Assembly: GCA_050747525.1 (NCBI GenBank)
Contig: JBOGOC010000005.1
Location: 1 to 16,492, forward strand
Length of the DNA stretch: 16,492 nucleotides
Reading direction: 5' to 3'
DNA from: JBOGOC01 sp050747525
GTDB lineage: Bacteria; Acidobacteriota; Polarisedimenticolia; JACPZX01; DASXTC01
Part shown: positions 1-16,492 of the stretch, piece after piece
How the letters are laid out: every line of letters begins with the position of its first letter
How positions within the stretch are numbered: the stretch's first letter is position 1
Position numbers and translations under genes: made by a program
Notes under the pieces: model-generated
Databases searched by the model: none
What the model was told of the DNA's origin: nothing
The model's input: the letters and a program-made list of their open reading frames with translations, nothing else

Positions 1-1004
<1,004 letters not shown>

Positions 1005-1013
1005 GAGCACGGC

Positions 1014-1163
1014 ATGAGGGACATCGTCTTTTTCCAGTGCGGCGACTGCAAGCGCAAGAACTACAGCTCGACCAAGAACAAGCGCAAGCACAACGAGCGG
1101 CTCGAGGTGAAGAAGTTCTGCCGGTTCTGCCGGCATCACACCGCTCACAAAGAGGTGAAGTAG
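1014..1163 (+). CDS. rpmG: Large-subunit ribosomal protein L33 (zinc-binding form)
   Basis: A 49-residue protein of the 50S subunit, sited near the E site. It begins MRDIVFFQCGDCKRKNY and carries two CxxC knuckles (QCGDC near residue 9 and KFCRFC near residue 36), the zinc-ribbon (C+) form of L33; many bacteria have a cysteine-free paralogue instead. Length is normal. The ATG lies 9 bases after the tuf stop, and the GGAG just upstream overlaps that stop, so the gene is probably translationally coupled to tuf. The next feature, 18 bases downstream, is tRNA-Trp. The order tuf-rpmG-tRNA-Trp-secE-nusG is a familiar one in bacteria and supports the call. Confidence 0.96.
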   Translation: MRDIVFFQCGDCKRKNYSSTKNKRKHNERLEVKKFCRFCRHHTAHKEVK

Positions 1164-1181
1164 GCCGGGTCCGCGTGTTAC

Positions 1182-1258
1182 AGGCCAGTAGCTCAATCGG
1201 CTAGAGCACCGGTCTCCAAAACCGGGGGTTGGGGGTTCGAGCCCCTCCTGGCCTGCCA
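1182..1258 (+). tRNA. trnW: tRNA-Trp, anticodon CCA
   Basis: A complete 77-base cloverleaf. The acceptor stem AGGCCAG pairs perfectly with CTGGCCT. The D-arm contains AGCTCAATCGGCTAGAGC. The anticodon stem CCGGT/ACCGG encloses the loop CTCCAAA with anticodon CCA at 1216-1218. The T-arm has loop TTCGAGC with one G-U pair in its stem. Discriminator G is followed by a genome-encoded CCA end at 1256-1258. The tRNA sits between rpmG (18 bases upstream) and secE (33 bases downstream) with no promoter of its own visible, so it is presumably cut out of the operon transcript by RNase P and a 3' nuclease. Confidence 0.97.
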
Positions 1259-1291
1259 GCGGATCGAAGGGATGAGAAGAAGAGGTTCAAG

Positions 1292-1507
1292 GTGGCCTTC
1301 GACGTCAAGGGACTGTACGGCAACACGGTCACGTTCCTCAAGGAAGTGGTGGCAGAGCTCAAGCGCACCACGTGGCCGAAGTGGATCGAGGTGCGCGGCA
1401 CCACGACCGTGGTGATCATCGCGGTGTTCATCTTCGCGATGTTCCTCTACCTCGTGGACATCGGCCTCGGATTCGCCTATCAGAGGGTGATAGGGCTCTT
1501 CCGATGA
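1292..1507 (+). CDS. secE: Preprotein translocase subunit SecE (short, single-span form)
   Basis: SecE clamps the SecY channel in the inner membrane. This 71-residue protein shows an amphipathic N-terminal helix, the family motif ELKRTTWPKW (about residues 22-31), then one hydrophobic span (about 38-60, rich in V, I, F, L). It is the minimal form; E. coli SecE has two extra spans. I chose the GTG at 1292 because AGAGG lies 6 bases upstream and the family-like sequence starts there. The open frame extends further upstream only through the tRNA, so earlier starts are not credible. The stop overlaps the ATG of nusG (ATGA), indicating translational coupling. Call certain; exact start moderately sure. 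Confidence 0.93.
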   Translation: MAFDVKGLYGNTVTFLKEVVAELKRTTWPKWIEVRGTTTVVIIAVFIFAMFLYLVDIGLGFAYQRVIGLFR

Positions 1508-2070
1508 AAGAGGGTGAGAGCGTCTTGGAAACCGCCGTCAAGGCAAAGCAGTGGTACATCATCCACACGTACTCGGGCTTCGAGAGCCGCGTGAAGGAAT
1601 CGCTGCGGCAGCGCGCCGACGCCATGGGCATGGGCGACGCGGTGGGCGACATTCTGATCCCGACCGAAGAGGTGGTGGAGATGAGGGAGGGGAAGAAGAT
1701 CGTCTCCTCCAAGAAGTTCTTCCCCGGCTACATCCTCGTCAACATGACGATGTCCGACGACGCCTGGCACATGGTGAAGAACACGCCCAAGGTGACCGGC
1801 TTCGTCGGCACGGGGATCAAGCCCACCCCGCTCTCGCAGGAAGAAGTGGACCGGATCATCAACCAGGTCACCACCTCGGCGGAGAAACCCAAGCCGAAGT
1901 TCGTCTACAAGGAAGGGGAATCGGTGCGCATCGTGGACGGCCCCTTCAGCAACTTCACGGGCACCGTCGAGGAAGTCAACCACGATCGCAACACGCTCAA
2001 GATCATGGTGACCATTTTCGGCCGGTCGACCCCGGTCGAGCTGGACTTCCTCCAGGTCGAGAAGATCTGA
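1504..2070 (+). CDS. nusG: Transcription termination/antitermination factor NusG
   Basis: NusG binds the clamp of elongating RNA polymerase, suppresses pausing, and links polymerase to Rho or to the leading ribosome via S10. The 188-residue product has an NGN domain (about residues 15-120, starting KQWYIIHTYSGFE and containing KFFPGYILV at 71-79) and a C-terminal KOW domain (about 133-188, with GESVRIVDGPFSNFTGTV). Start: the ATG at 1504 overlaps the secE stop as ATGA; a TTG at 1525 would give 181 residues, the E. coli length, and cannot be excluded because only weak Shine-Dalgarno sequences precede either. rplK follows after 18 bases. Confidence 0.97.
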   Translation: MKEGESVLETAVKAKQWYIIHTYSGFESRVKESLRQRADAMGMGDAVGDILIPTEEVVEMREGKKIVSSKKFFPGYILVNMTMSDDAWHMVKNTPKVTGFVGTGIKPTPLSQEEVDRIINQVTTSAEKPKPKFVYKEGESVRIVDGPFSNFTGTVEEVNHDRNTLKIMVTIFGRSTPVELDFLQVEKI

Positions 2071-2088
2071 CGAGAGGGCAGGCGTCTC

Positions 2089-2514
2089 ATGGCTAAGAAG
2101 GTCACGGGCTTCATCAAGCTGCACATCCCGGCGGGCAAGGCCACCCCGGCCCCTCCCGTGGGCCCCGCGCTCGGTCAGCACGGGCTGAACATCATGGACT
2201 TCTGCAAGGCGTTCAACGCCCGCACGTCGAAGGAAGAGGGGATGATCATCCCGGTGGTCGTCACCGTCTACCAGGATCGCAGCTACACGTTCATCACCAA
2301 GACGCCGCCCGCGTCGATGCTCCTGAAGAAGGCGGCGGGCCTGGCGAAGGGCTCGGGGGCGCCCAACAAGGACAAGGTCGGCAAGATCACGGGCAAGCAG
2401 CTTGAGGACATCGCGAAGCAGAAGATGCCCGATCTCAACTGCTTCGATCTGGAGCAGGCCAAGCTCATCGTGGCGGGCACCGCGCGGAGCATGGGCATCG
2501 AAATCGAGGCGTAA
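2089..2514 (+). CDS. rplK: Large-subunit ribosomal protein L11
   Basis: L11 forms the base of the factor-binding stalk with 23S rRNA helices 43/44; it is the site of thiostrepton action and takes part in RelA activation. The 141-residue protein matches the family length. It has the N-terminal proline-rich segment PAPPVGPALGQHGLNI (residues 21-36) and a C-terminal rRNA-binding domain (about 70-141, with KGSGAPNKDKVGKIT). GAGAGGG lies about ten bases upstream of the ATG. The 18-base gap to nusG is too short for a separate leader, so a classical L1-binding autoregulatory leader before rplK is not seen here. The rplA start follows after 2 bases. Confidence 0.98.
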   Translation: MAKKVTGFIKLHIPAGKATPAPPVGPALGQHGLNIMDFCKAFNARTSKEEGMIIPVVVTVYQDRSYTFITKTPPASMLLKKAAGLAKGSGAPNKDKVGKITGKQLEDIAKQKMPDLNCFDLEQAKLIVAGTARSMGIEIEA

Positions 2515-2516
2515 CC

Positions 2517-3227
2517 ATGGCCAGGCACGGACGCAAGTACACGGAGGCGGCGAAGCAGGTGGAGGATAAACCCTACACCGTGGAGCAGGCCGTCACTCTC
2601 GTGAAGAAGATGAAATTCTCCAAGTTCGACGAGACGCTGGAGCTGGCGCTCCTTCTGGGGGTCGATCCCAAGCACGCCGACCAGATGGTGCGCGGCACCG
2701 TGGTGCTGCCGCACGGCACCGGCAAGAGCAAGCGGGTGGCGGTCATCGCCTCGGGCGAGAAGCTCAAGGAGGCCGAGACCGCGGGTGCCGACCACGTCGG
2801 CGGCAAGGAGCTGGTGGAGCGCATCGCCGGCGGCTGGCTGGAGTTCGAGTCGGTCGTGGCCACCCCCGACATGATGAAGGACGTGGGGCGCCTGGGAAAG
2901 GTGCTGGGGCCCAAGGGCCTGATGCCCAACCCCAAGTCGGGCACCGTCACGCAGGACGTCGCCAAGGCCGTGCGGGAGATCAAGGCGGGCAAGCTCGAGT
3001 TCCGCGTGGACAAGACGGCCATCATCCACTGCGGAGTGGGGAAGCTCTCGTTCGACGAGAAGAAGCTGGCCGACAACGCGCACGCGCTGCTGTCGGCGGT
3101 GATGAAGGCCAAGCCGCCGACCGCCAAGGGGAAGTTCCTGCGATCGGTCTTCATGTCGTCCACCATGGGCCCCAGCGTCCGGATCGACACCGCCGGCGCC
3201 GAAGCCATGGGACAGGCCACGAGCTGA
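2517..3227 (+). CDS. rplA: Large-subunit ribosomal protein L1
   Basis: L1 forms the mobile L1 stalk that escorts deacylated tRNA out of the E site, and in many bacteria represses its own operon. The 236-residue protein has normal length and order: domain I halves at both ends and domain II in the middle, with the signature LGKVLGPKGLMPNPKSGTV (about residues 127-145). The ATG is 2 bases after the rplK stop; a GAGG inside the end of rplK is the likely ribosome binding site, so the pair is tightly coupled. rplJ begins 10 bases after the stop. Confidence 0.98.
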   Translation: MARHGRKYTEAAKQVEDKPYTVEQAVTLVKKMKFSKFDETLELALLLGVDPKHADQMVRGTVVLPHGTGKSKRVAVIASGEKLKEAETAGADHVGGKELVERIAGGWLEFESVVATPDMMKDVGRLGKVLGPKGLMPNPKSGTVTQDVAKAVREIKAGKLEFRVDKTAIIHCGVGKLSFDEKKLADNAHALLSAVMKAKPPTAKGKFLRSVFMSSTMGPSVRIDTAGAEAMGQATS

Positions 3228-3237
3228 GGGAGGAAGC

Positions 3238-3789
3238 GTGAACCGCGAAGAGCGACAGCAGGAGATAGACGCCTTGCGCGCGGAATTCCTCAAGGGGGCC
3301 AACGCCTTCCTGGTGGAGTTCAGCGGCCTCAGGGTCGACCAGGTCAACGACCTCCGCCGCAAGGTGCGCGGAGCCTCCGGTCGCTACCGGGTAGTGAAGA
3401 ACCGGCTGGCCATCCGCGCCGCCGAGGGGACGCCGCTGGCGGGGCACGCCGCCTTGTTCGACGGCCCCACCGCGGTCGCGCACGGGCCCGACGCCGTGGC
3501 CCTCGCCAAGATCCTGGCCGAGTTCCAGAAGAGCAACCCCATCAAGGTGAAGGGGCTGGTGCTGGAAGGGAAGGCGCTGCCCGCCACCTCCCTGGAAGGG
3601 ATCGTCAATCTGCCGAGCCGGCCCGAGCTCATCTCCCGCTTCGCGGGGATGCTGCGCTCGCCGCTCGTGAAGTTCGTCTTGCTGCTGAAGGCGCCGGTGA
3701 GGGATTTCGCCTCGGTCCTGCGCCAGGTGGCCGAGAAGCGCGGGCCGGAAGGTCATGAAGAAACCGCGGCGCCGCCCGCGGCCGAGTGA
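3238..3789 (+). CDS. rplJ: Large-subunit ribosomal protein L10 (stalk base)
   Basis: L10 anchors L7/L12 dimers to the ribosome through its C-terminal helix. The 183-residue protein starts at GTG (3238) with GGGAGGA four to five bases upstream. Family features include FLVEFSGLRVDQVNDLRR near residues 22-39 and VVKNRLAIRAAEGT near 57-70. The C-terminal part forms the stalk helix and ends in an Ala/Pro/Glu-rich tail (AAPPAAE), making it slightly longer than the typical 165-175 residues. Only 10 bases separate it from rplA, so the usual long leader to which L10-L12 binds as repressor is absent from noncoding sequence. rplL follows after 49 bases. Confidence 0.97.
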   Translation: MNREERQQEIDALRAEFLKGANAFLVEFSGLRVDQVNDLRRKVRGASGRYRVVKNRLAIRAAEGTPLAGHAALFDGPTAVAHGPDAVALAKILAEFQKSNPIKVKGLVLEGKALPATSLEGIVNLPSRPELISRFAGMLRSPLVKFVLLLKAPVRDFASVLRQVAEKRGPEGHEETAAPPAAE

Positions 3790-3838
3790 GTCGTGAACGA
3801 GCATCGAGAATCCACACTACGGTCAGGAGGCCAAGGTC

Positions 3839-4222
3839 ATGCCAGCCATCACCAAGAATGACATCAAGCAATACCTGAAAGAAGCGCCGATGCTCGAGAT
3901 CGCCGAGCTGGTCAAGGAGATCGAGGACGAGTTCGGCGTGTCGGCCGCGGCAGCCATGCCCGTCATGATGGCCGGCGCGGCCGCTGCCCCCGCGGCGGCG
4001 GTCGAGGAGAAGACGGAGTTCACCGTCATGCTGACGGACGCCGGTGACAAGAAGATCAACGTCATCAAGGCGGTCCGCGAGGTGACCAGCCTGGGCCTGA
4101 AGGAGGCCAAGGACCTGGTCGAGGGCGCGCCCAAGCCGATCAAAGAAGGCGTCAGCAAGGACGAAGCGGCGACCATCAAGAAGAAGTTCGAGGAAGCCGG
4201 CGCCAAAGTGGAGATCAAGTAG
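3839..4222 (+). CDS. rplL: Large-subunit ribosomal protein L7/L12
   Basis: The multicopy stalk protein that recruits and stimulates the translational GTPases EF-Tu, EF-G, IF2 and RF3. The 127-residue acidic protein has an N-terminal dimerisation domain (about 1-36), an alanine/methionine-rich hinge (about 37-56, with AAAAPAAAVEEK), and a C-terminal factor-binding domain with the conserved GLKEAKDLVEGAPKPIKEG (about 88-106). A strong AGGAGG (3825-3830) sits 8 bases before the ATG, consistent with L12 being made in several copies per ribosome. rpoB begins 36 bases after the stop, without an attenuator in between. Confidence 0.98.
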   Translation: MPAITKNDIKQYLKEAPMLEIAELVKEIEDEFGVSAAAAMPVMMAGAAAAPAAAVEEKTEFTVMLTDAGDKKINVIKAVREVTSLGLKEAKDLVEGAPKPIKEGVSKDEAATIKKKFEEAGAKVEIK

Positions 4223-4258
4223 GTTCGCAAGCGTTCTATCACGGGAGACAGCTCATCC

Positions 4259-8583
<4,325 letters not shown>

Positions 8584-8587
<4 letters not shown>

Positions 8588-8636
8588 GCCGGGCCGGCGC
8601 TGAGGTGATGGTTTTTTCGAACGAGGAGGTACCCCG

Positions 8637-8640
<4 letters not shown>
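8584..8640 (+). other. 18-codon mini-ORF linking the rpoB stop to the rpoC start
   Basis: An ATG overlapping the rpoB stop (ATGA at 8584-8587) opens an 18-codon frame, peptide MSRAGAEVMVFSNEEVPR. Its TGA stop (8638-8640) overlaps the TTG start of rpoC (TTGA at 8637-8640). Both overlaps are of the kind that allow a ribosome to re-initiate. The frame also contains a second ATG (8608) and a T6 tract (8612-8617). No strong Shine-Dalgarno precedes it, and whether it is translated is unknown; chance is a real alternative. Confidence 0.3.
8623..8630 (+). promoter_or_regulatory. Ribosome binding site fixing the TTG start of rpoC
   Basis: GAGGAGGT is a near-perfect Shine-Dalgarno, 6 bases before the TTG at 8637. 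It decides the start of rpoC, because no ATG or GTG in that frame lies at a suitable distance and the protein from TTG begins with family-like sequence. Confidence 0.85.
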
Positions 8641-12833
<4,193 letters not shown>

Positions 12834-12845
12834 GCGTTACCGGCT

Positions 12846-12880
12846 GCGTCCGGGACCCCTGAAAAGACGGCCCCGGACGC
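12846..12880 (+). terminator. Inverted repeat after rpoC, possible terminator without a U-tract
   Basis: GCGTCCGGG (12846-12854) pairs perfectly with CCCGGACGC (12872-12880), a 9-bp stem with a 17-base loop, 12 bases after the rpoC stop. It stands exactly between the end of the long upstream unit and the str-type promoter, where a terminator would be expected. No T-run follows, so it is not a canonical intrinsic terminator. It may act as a 3'-end stabiliser or partial terminator, or simply reflect the G+C-rich sequence. Confidence 0.45.
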
Positions 12881-12885
12881 CGCTA

Positions 12886-12915
12886 TTGACAGCAGTCGCA
12901 GGGTTTTGCTAAATT
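12886..12915 (+). promoter_or_regulatory. Sigma-70-type promoter for rpsL-rpsG-fusA-tuf
   Basis: A perfect -35 box TTGACA (12886-12891), an 18-base spacer and a -10 box TAAATT (12910-12915) lie in a locally A+T-rich dip of an otherwise very G+C-rich region. Transcription would begin near 12921-12923, leaving a leader of about 80 bases before rpsL. This is the only convincing promoter I could find in the noncoding gaps of the window. Confidence 0.75.
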
Positions 12916-12925
12916 CTGCCGGTTT

Positions 12926-12949
12926 GCTCGGGGTTGGAGAGCCCCGGGC
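12926..12949 (+). promoter_or_regulatory. Hairpin at the 5' end of the rpsL leader
   Basis: GCTCGGGG (12926-12933) pairs with CCCCGGGC (12942-12949), eight pairs with one G-U, around an 8-base loop. It begins only a few bases after the expected transcription start. A 5'-terminal stem-loop of this kind can protect an mRNA from decay or serve as a control element. No T-run follows, so it is not a terminator. Confidence 0.4.
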
Positions 12950-13000
12950 GGCCAATGACCCGACAATCTGGTCGCTTTCGACGCGCATTCGAGGTGTGTG

Positions 13001-13375
13001 GTGCCCACGGTCCATCAGCTGGTGAGGTCCGGGCGCGTTCCGGTGAAGAGCCGGACGGGAAGTCCCGCCCTTCAGTCCTGCCCTCAGAAACGAGGGGTCT
13101 GCGTGCGCGTGTACACATCCACGCCCAAGAAGCCCAATTCCGCGCTGCGCAAGGTGGCGCGCGTGCGGCTGACCAACGGGATCGAGGTGACGACGTACAT
13201 CCCGGGCGTGGGGCACAACCTGCAGGAGCATTCGATCGTGCTCATCCGCGGGGGTCGCGTGAAGGACCTCCCGGGTGTGAGGTACCACGTCGTGCGCGGG
13301 ACGTTGGACACCGCGGGCGTCGAGGGGCGCAAGCAGAGCCGTTCCAAGTACGGAGCCAAGAGACCGAAGAGCTAG
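13001..13375 (+). CDS. rpsL: Small-subunit ribosomal protein S12
   Basis: S12 sits at the decoding centre of the 30S subunit and sets translational accuracy; it is the classical streptomycin-resistance protein. The 124-residue product equals the E. coli length. It shows CPQKRGVC, TPKKPNSALRKVARVRLTNG (the lysine of KKPNS is in the streptomycin-sensitive form) and RGGRVKDLPGVRYH, whose Asp is methylthiolated in many bacteria. The start is the GTG at 13001, giving MPTVHQL as in the family, with GAGGTG a few bases upstream; the GTG one codon earlier is less likely. It is the first gene after the promoter at 12886-12915. A 95-base structured gap precedes rpsG. Confidence 0.97.
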   Translation: MPTVHQLVRSGRVPVKSRTGSPALQSCPQKRGVCVRVYTSTPKKPNSALRKVARVRLTNGIEVTTYIPGVGHNLQEHSIVLIRGGRVKDLPGVRYHVVRGTLDTAGVEGRKQSRSKYGAKRPKS

Positions 13376-13396
13376 GCCGCCGCACCGTGCACAACC

Positions 13397-13453
13397 GACG
13401 GCTGGGCGTCCGGGGTTCCAGGTGACCCGGGGCCGGCCGTCTTCGTTTTCTTT
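13397..13453 (+). promoter_or_regulatory. Branched hairpin with T-rich tail between rpsL and rpsG
   Basis: GACGGCTGG (13397-13405) pairs with CCGGCCGTC (13433-13441), nine pairs with one G-U. Inside it a second stem, CCGGG/CCCGG (13410-13414 with 13426-13430), can form. The outer stem is followed at once by the T-rich stretch TTCGTTTTCTTTC, so the whole looks like an intrinsic attenuator lying just upstream of the rpsG ribosome binding site. In E. coli the rpsL-rpsG spacer is where S7 binds its own mRNA to repress the operon. The position fits that role, but the fold here is only my hand pairing. Confidence 0.5.
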
Positions 13454-13470
13454 CTGGAGATCGTGACGCG

Positions 13471-13941
13471 ATGCCGAGACGACGCGAGGTCGCCAAGCGG
13501 ATCATCCCGCCGGACCCCGTCTATCAGTCCCCGCTGGTGACCAAGTTCATCAATGCGGTCATGGAGCGCGGCAAGAAGACGCGGGCGGAGGAGATCTTCT
13601 ACGGTGCGATGGACATCATCAAGGACAAGACGAAGGACGACCCGCTGAAGGTCTTCAAGAAGTCGCTCGACAACGTGAAGCCCATCCTCGAGGTGAAGGC
13701 GCGCCGCGTGGGCGGGTCGACATACCAGATCCCGGTCGAGGTGAACCAGAACCGCCGGCTCAGCCTGGCCATCCGCTGGCTCATCAATTACGCCTCGGAC
13801 AGGCCCGGCCGGAGCATGAGAGAGAAGCTGGCCAACGAGATGCTCGACGCCTCGAACATGACGGGCGGCGCGATCAAGAAGCGTGAAGACACTCACAAGA
13901 TGGCGGAGGCGAACAAAGCCTTCGCCCATTACAGGTGGTAG
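13471..13941 (+). CDS. rpsG: Small-subunit ribosomal protein S7
   Basis: S7 nucleates assembly of the 30S head by binding 16S rRNA, contacts E-site tRNA, and in E. coli represses the str operon. The 156-residue protein starts MPRRREVAKR and has family motifs including LVTKFINAVMERGKK, RRVGGSTYQIPVEV (about residues 77-90) and RGGAIKKRE-like TGGAIKKREDTHKMAEANKA near the C terminus. GGAG (13456-13459) lies 11 bases before the ATG, just after the T-rich end of the upstream hairpin. fusA follows after a 41-base gap. Confidence 0.98.
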   Translation: MPRRREVAKRIIPPDPVYQSPLVTKFINAVMERGKKTRAEEIFYGAMDIIKDKTKDDPLKVFKKSLDNVKPILEVKARRVGGSTYQIPVEVNQNRRLSLAIRWLINYASDRPGRSMREKLANEMLDASNMTGGAIKKREDTHKMAEANKAFAHYRW

Positions 13942-13982
13942 ACAGCCTAGTGCTGCTCACTGAAGAAAGGCAGTCCCGGATC

Positions 13983-16070
<2,088 letters not shown>

Positions 16071-16078
16071 CTGGATCC

Positions 16079-16168
16079 TGCGAGGGTCGGCGGTCCGCAG
16101 CCGCCCGTCTCACGGCCAGGCCGGGACGGGGGCACGAGACGCTCCCTCGCGTTGCGCTTGCGCCGACC
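16079..16168 (+). promoter_or_regulatory. Structured fusA-tuf spacer with competing pairings
   Basis: In the 112-base gap before tuf, GCGAGGG (16080-16086) can pair with CCCTCGC (16144-16150). The overlapping GGTCGGCG (16085-16092) can pair with CGCCGACC (16161-16168), which ends 3 bases before the tuf ribosome binding site. The two pairings share bases and would cross, so they exclude each other or form a pseudoknot. An inner stem CCCGTC/GACGGG (16104-16109 with 16125-16130) fits the first. No promoter boxes are visible. In so G+C-rich a stretch an 8-bp match could be chance. Confidence 0.35.
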
Positions 16169-16171
16169 ATC

Positions 16172-16180
16172 GGGAGGAGG
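16172..16180 (+). promoter_or_regulatory. Strong ribosome binding site of tuf
   Basis: GGGAGGAGG is among the strongest Shine-Dalgarno sequences in the window, 2 bases (5 for its first GGAGG-like half) before the ATG at 16183. It suits the very high EF-Tu output expected, and sits just downstream of the leader pairing ending at 16168. Confidence 0.8.
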
Positions 16181-16182
16181 AT

Positions 16183-16492
16183 ATGGCAAAAGAGAAGTTC
16201 GACAGAACAAAGCCTCACGTGAACATCGGGACGATCGGCCACGTGGACCACGGCAAGACCACGCTCACGTCGGCGATCACCATGGTGCTGCATTCGCGCA
16301 ACCCGAAGATCGCGGTGCGCAGCTTCGACTCGATCGACAACGCCCCCGAGGAGCGTGAGCGCGGCATCACCATCGCGACCGCCCACGTGGAGTACGAGTC
16401 GGACAAGAGGCACTACGCGCACGTGGACTGCCCGGGCCACGCCGACTACGTGAAGAACATGATCACCGGAGCGGCGCAGATGGACGGCGCGA
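16183..16492 (+). CDS. tuf: Elongation factor Tu, 5' part (copy downstream of fusA, tufA-like)
   Basis: The first 103 codons of EF-Tu, cut by the window end. Visible are the N terminus MAKEKFDRTKPHVNIGTIGH, the P-loop GHVDHGKT (19-26), the switch I segment ERGITIATAHVEY (59-71) and DCPGH (82-86) with the catalytic-type His86. Its last 111 bases equal bases 1-111, and the reading frames match, so joined to 112-1004 it gives a 400-residue EF-Tu. Position after fusA is that of tufA in the str operon. The remainder of this copy, and whatever follows it, is not in the window. Confidence 0.98.
   Translation, partial: MAKEKFDRTKPHVNIGTIGHVDHGKTTLTSAITMVLHSRNPKIAVRSFDSIDNAPEERERGITIATAHVEYESDKRHYAHVDCPGHADYVKNMITGAAQMDGA
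16382..16492. repeat. Right copy of the 111-bp terminal direct repeat (within tuf)
   Basis: Identical to bases 1-111 in direct orientation and ending exactly at the window end. Both copies are tuf coding sequence in the same frame. This is best read as the overlap left where an assembler closed a loop through two collapsed tuf genes. Confidence 0.95.

Noticed and set aside
1229..1291. An upstream extension of secE starting in the tRNA.
   Set aside because: The extension would be translated from the tRNA-Trp 3' half and its CCA end. The GTG at 1292 has a well-placed Shine-Dalgarno and family-like sequence begins there.
4223..4258. A promoter or terminator between rplL and rpoB.
   Set aside because: The 36-base gap has no -35/-10 pair, no convincing stem and no T-run, only a modest ribosome binding site.
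12934..13000. Upstream starts for rpsL, and a 163-codon overlapping frame at 12934-13425.
   Set aside because: The overlapping frame is out of register with S12 and looks like a shadow. S12 proteins start MPT/MAT-VNQL, which matches the GTG at 13001.
13935..13982. A longer EF-G starting inside the end of rpsG.
   Set aside because: The 16 extra residues do not resemble EF-G N termini. Starting at the ATG at 13983 gives MARRTPLERVRNIGI, in register with the family.

Overview
The window is a G+C-rich (roughly two-thirds by eye) bacterial chromosome segment. It holds one dense co-directional block of transcription and translation genes, all on the plus strand. The order is tuf (3' part), rpmG, tRNA-Trp(CCA), secE, nusG, rplK, rplA, rplJ, rplL, rpoB, rpoC, then after a spacer with a clear promoter rpsL, rpsG, fusA, tuf (5' part). 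This joins the classical tufB-secE-nusG/beta operon to the str operon. I see no mobile element, CRISPR array, phage gene, defence system or biosynthetic cluster. The honest description is a housekeeping locus with a few unusual protein insertions and RNA structures.

Organism: RpoB has an insertion resembling the Gram-negative lineage insertion between the switch-region conserved blocks, RpoC has an SI3-type insertion in the trigger loop, and SecE is the short single-membrane-span form. RpoB also carries a nine-cysteine, probably double-zinc-ribbon insertion near its N terminus. With the high G+C this points to an uncultivated-type Gram-negative lineage. Acidobacteriota is my best guess, from uncertain recall of similar RpoB sequences; Myxococcota/Desulfobacterota-like or Eisenbacteria-like groups remain possible. 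No 16S gene is present to settle it.

Layout. 1-2070: tuf end, ribosomal protein L33, an embedded tRNA-Trp, the SecE translocase subunit and the elongation factor NusG. 2089-4222: L11, L1, L10 and L7/L12, i.e. the L1 stalk and the GTPase-factor stalk. 4259-12833: the two large RNA polymerase subunits. 12834-13000: an inverted repeat after rpoC, a TTGACA/TAAATT promoter and a 5'-UTR hairpin. 13001-16070: S12, S7 and EF-G. 16071-16182: a structured leader before the second tuf. The gaps in the first ten genes are tiny (overlaps to 49 bases), so tuf to rpoC looks like one long transcription unit. There is no noncoding room for the usual L10 leader or the rplL-rpoB attenuator.

The two ends are the same sequence: bases 1-111 equal bases 16382-16492 exactly, both inside tuf and in the same reading frame. 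Joining them gives one intact 400-residue EF-Tu. The likeliest explanation is that two near-identical tuf copies (tufA after fusA, tufB before rpmG) collapsed during assembly, giving a contig that looks circular but is not. Together the genes make the transcription machine, the factors tying it to the ribosome, the ribosomal stalks, the decoding-centre proteins S12 and S7, and the two elongation GTPases.
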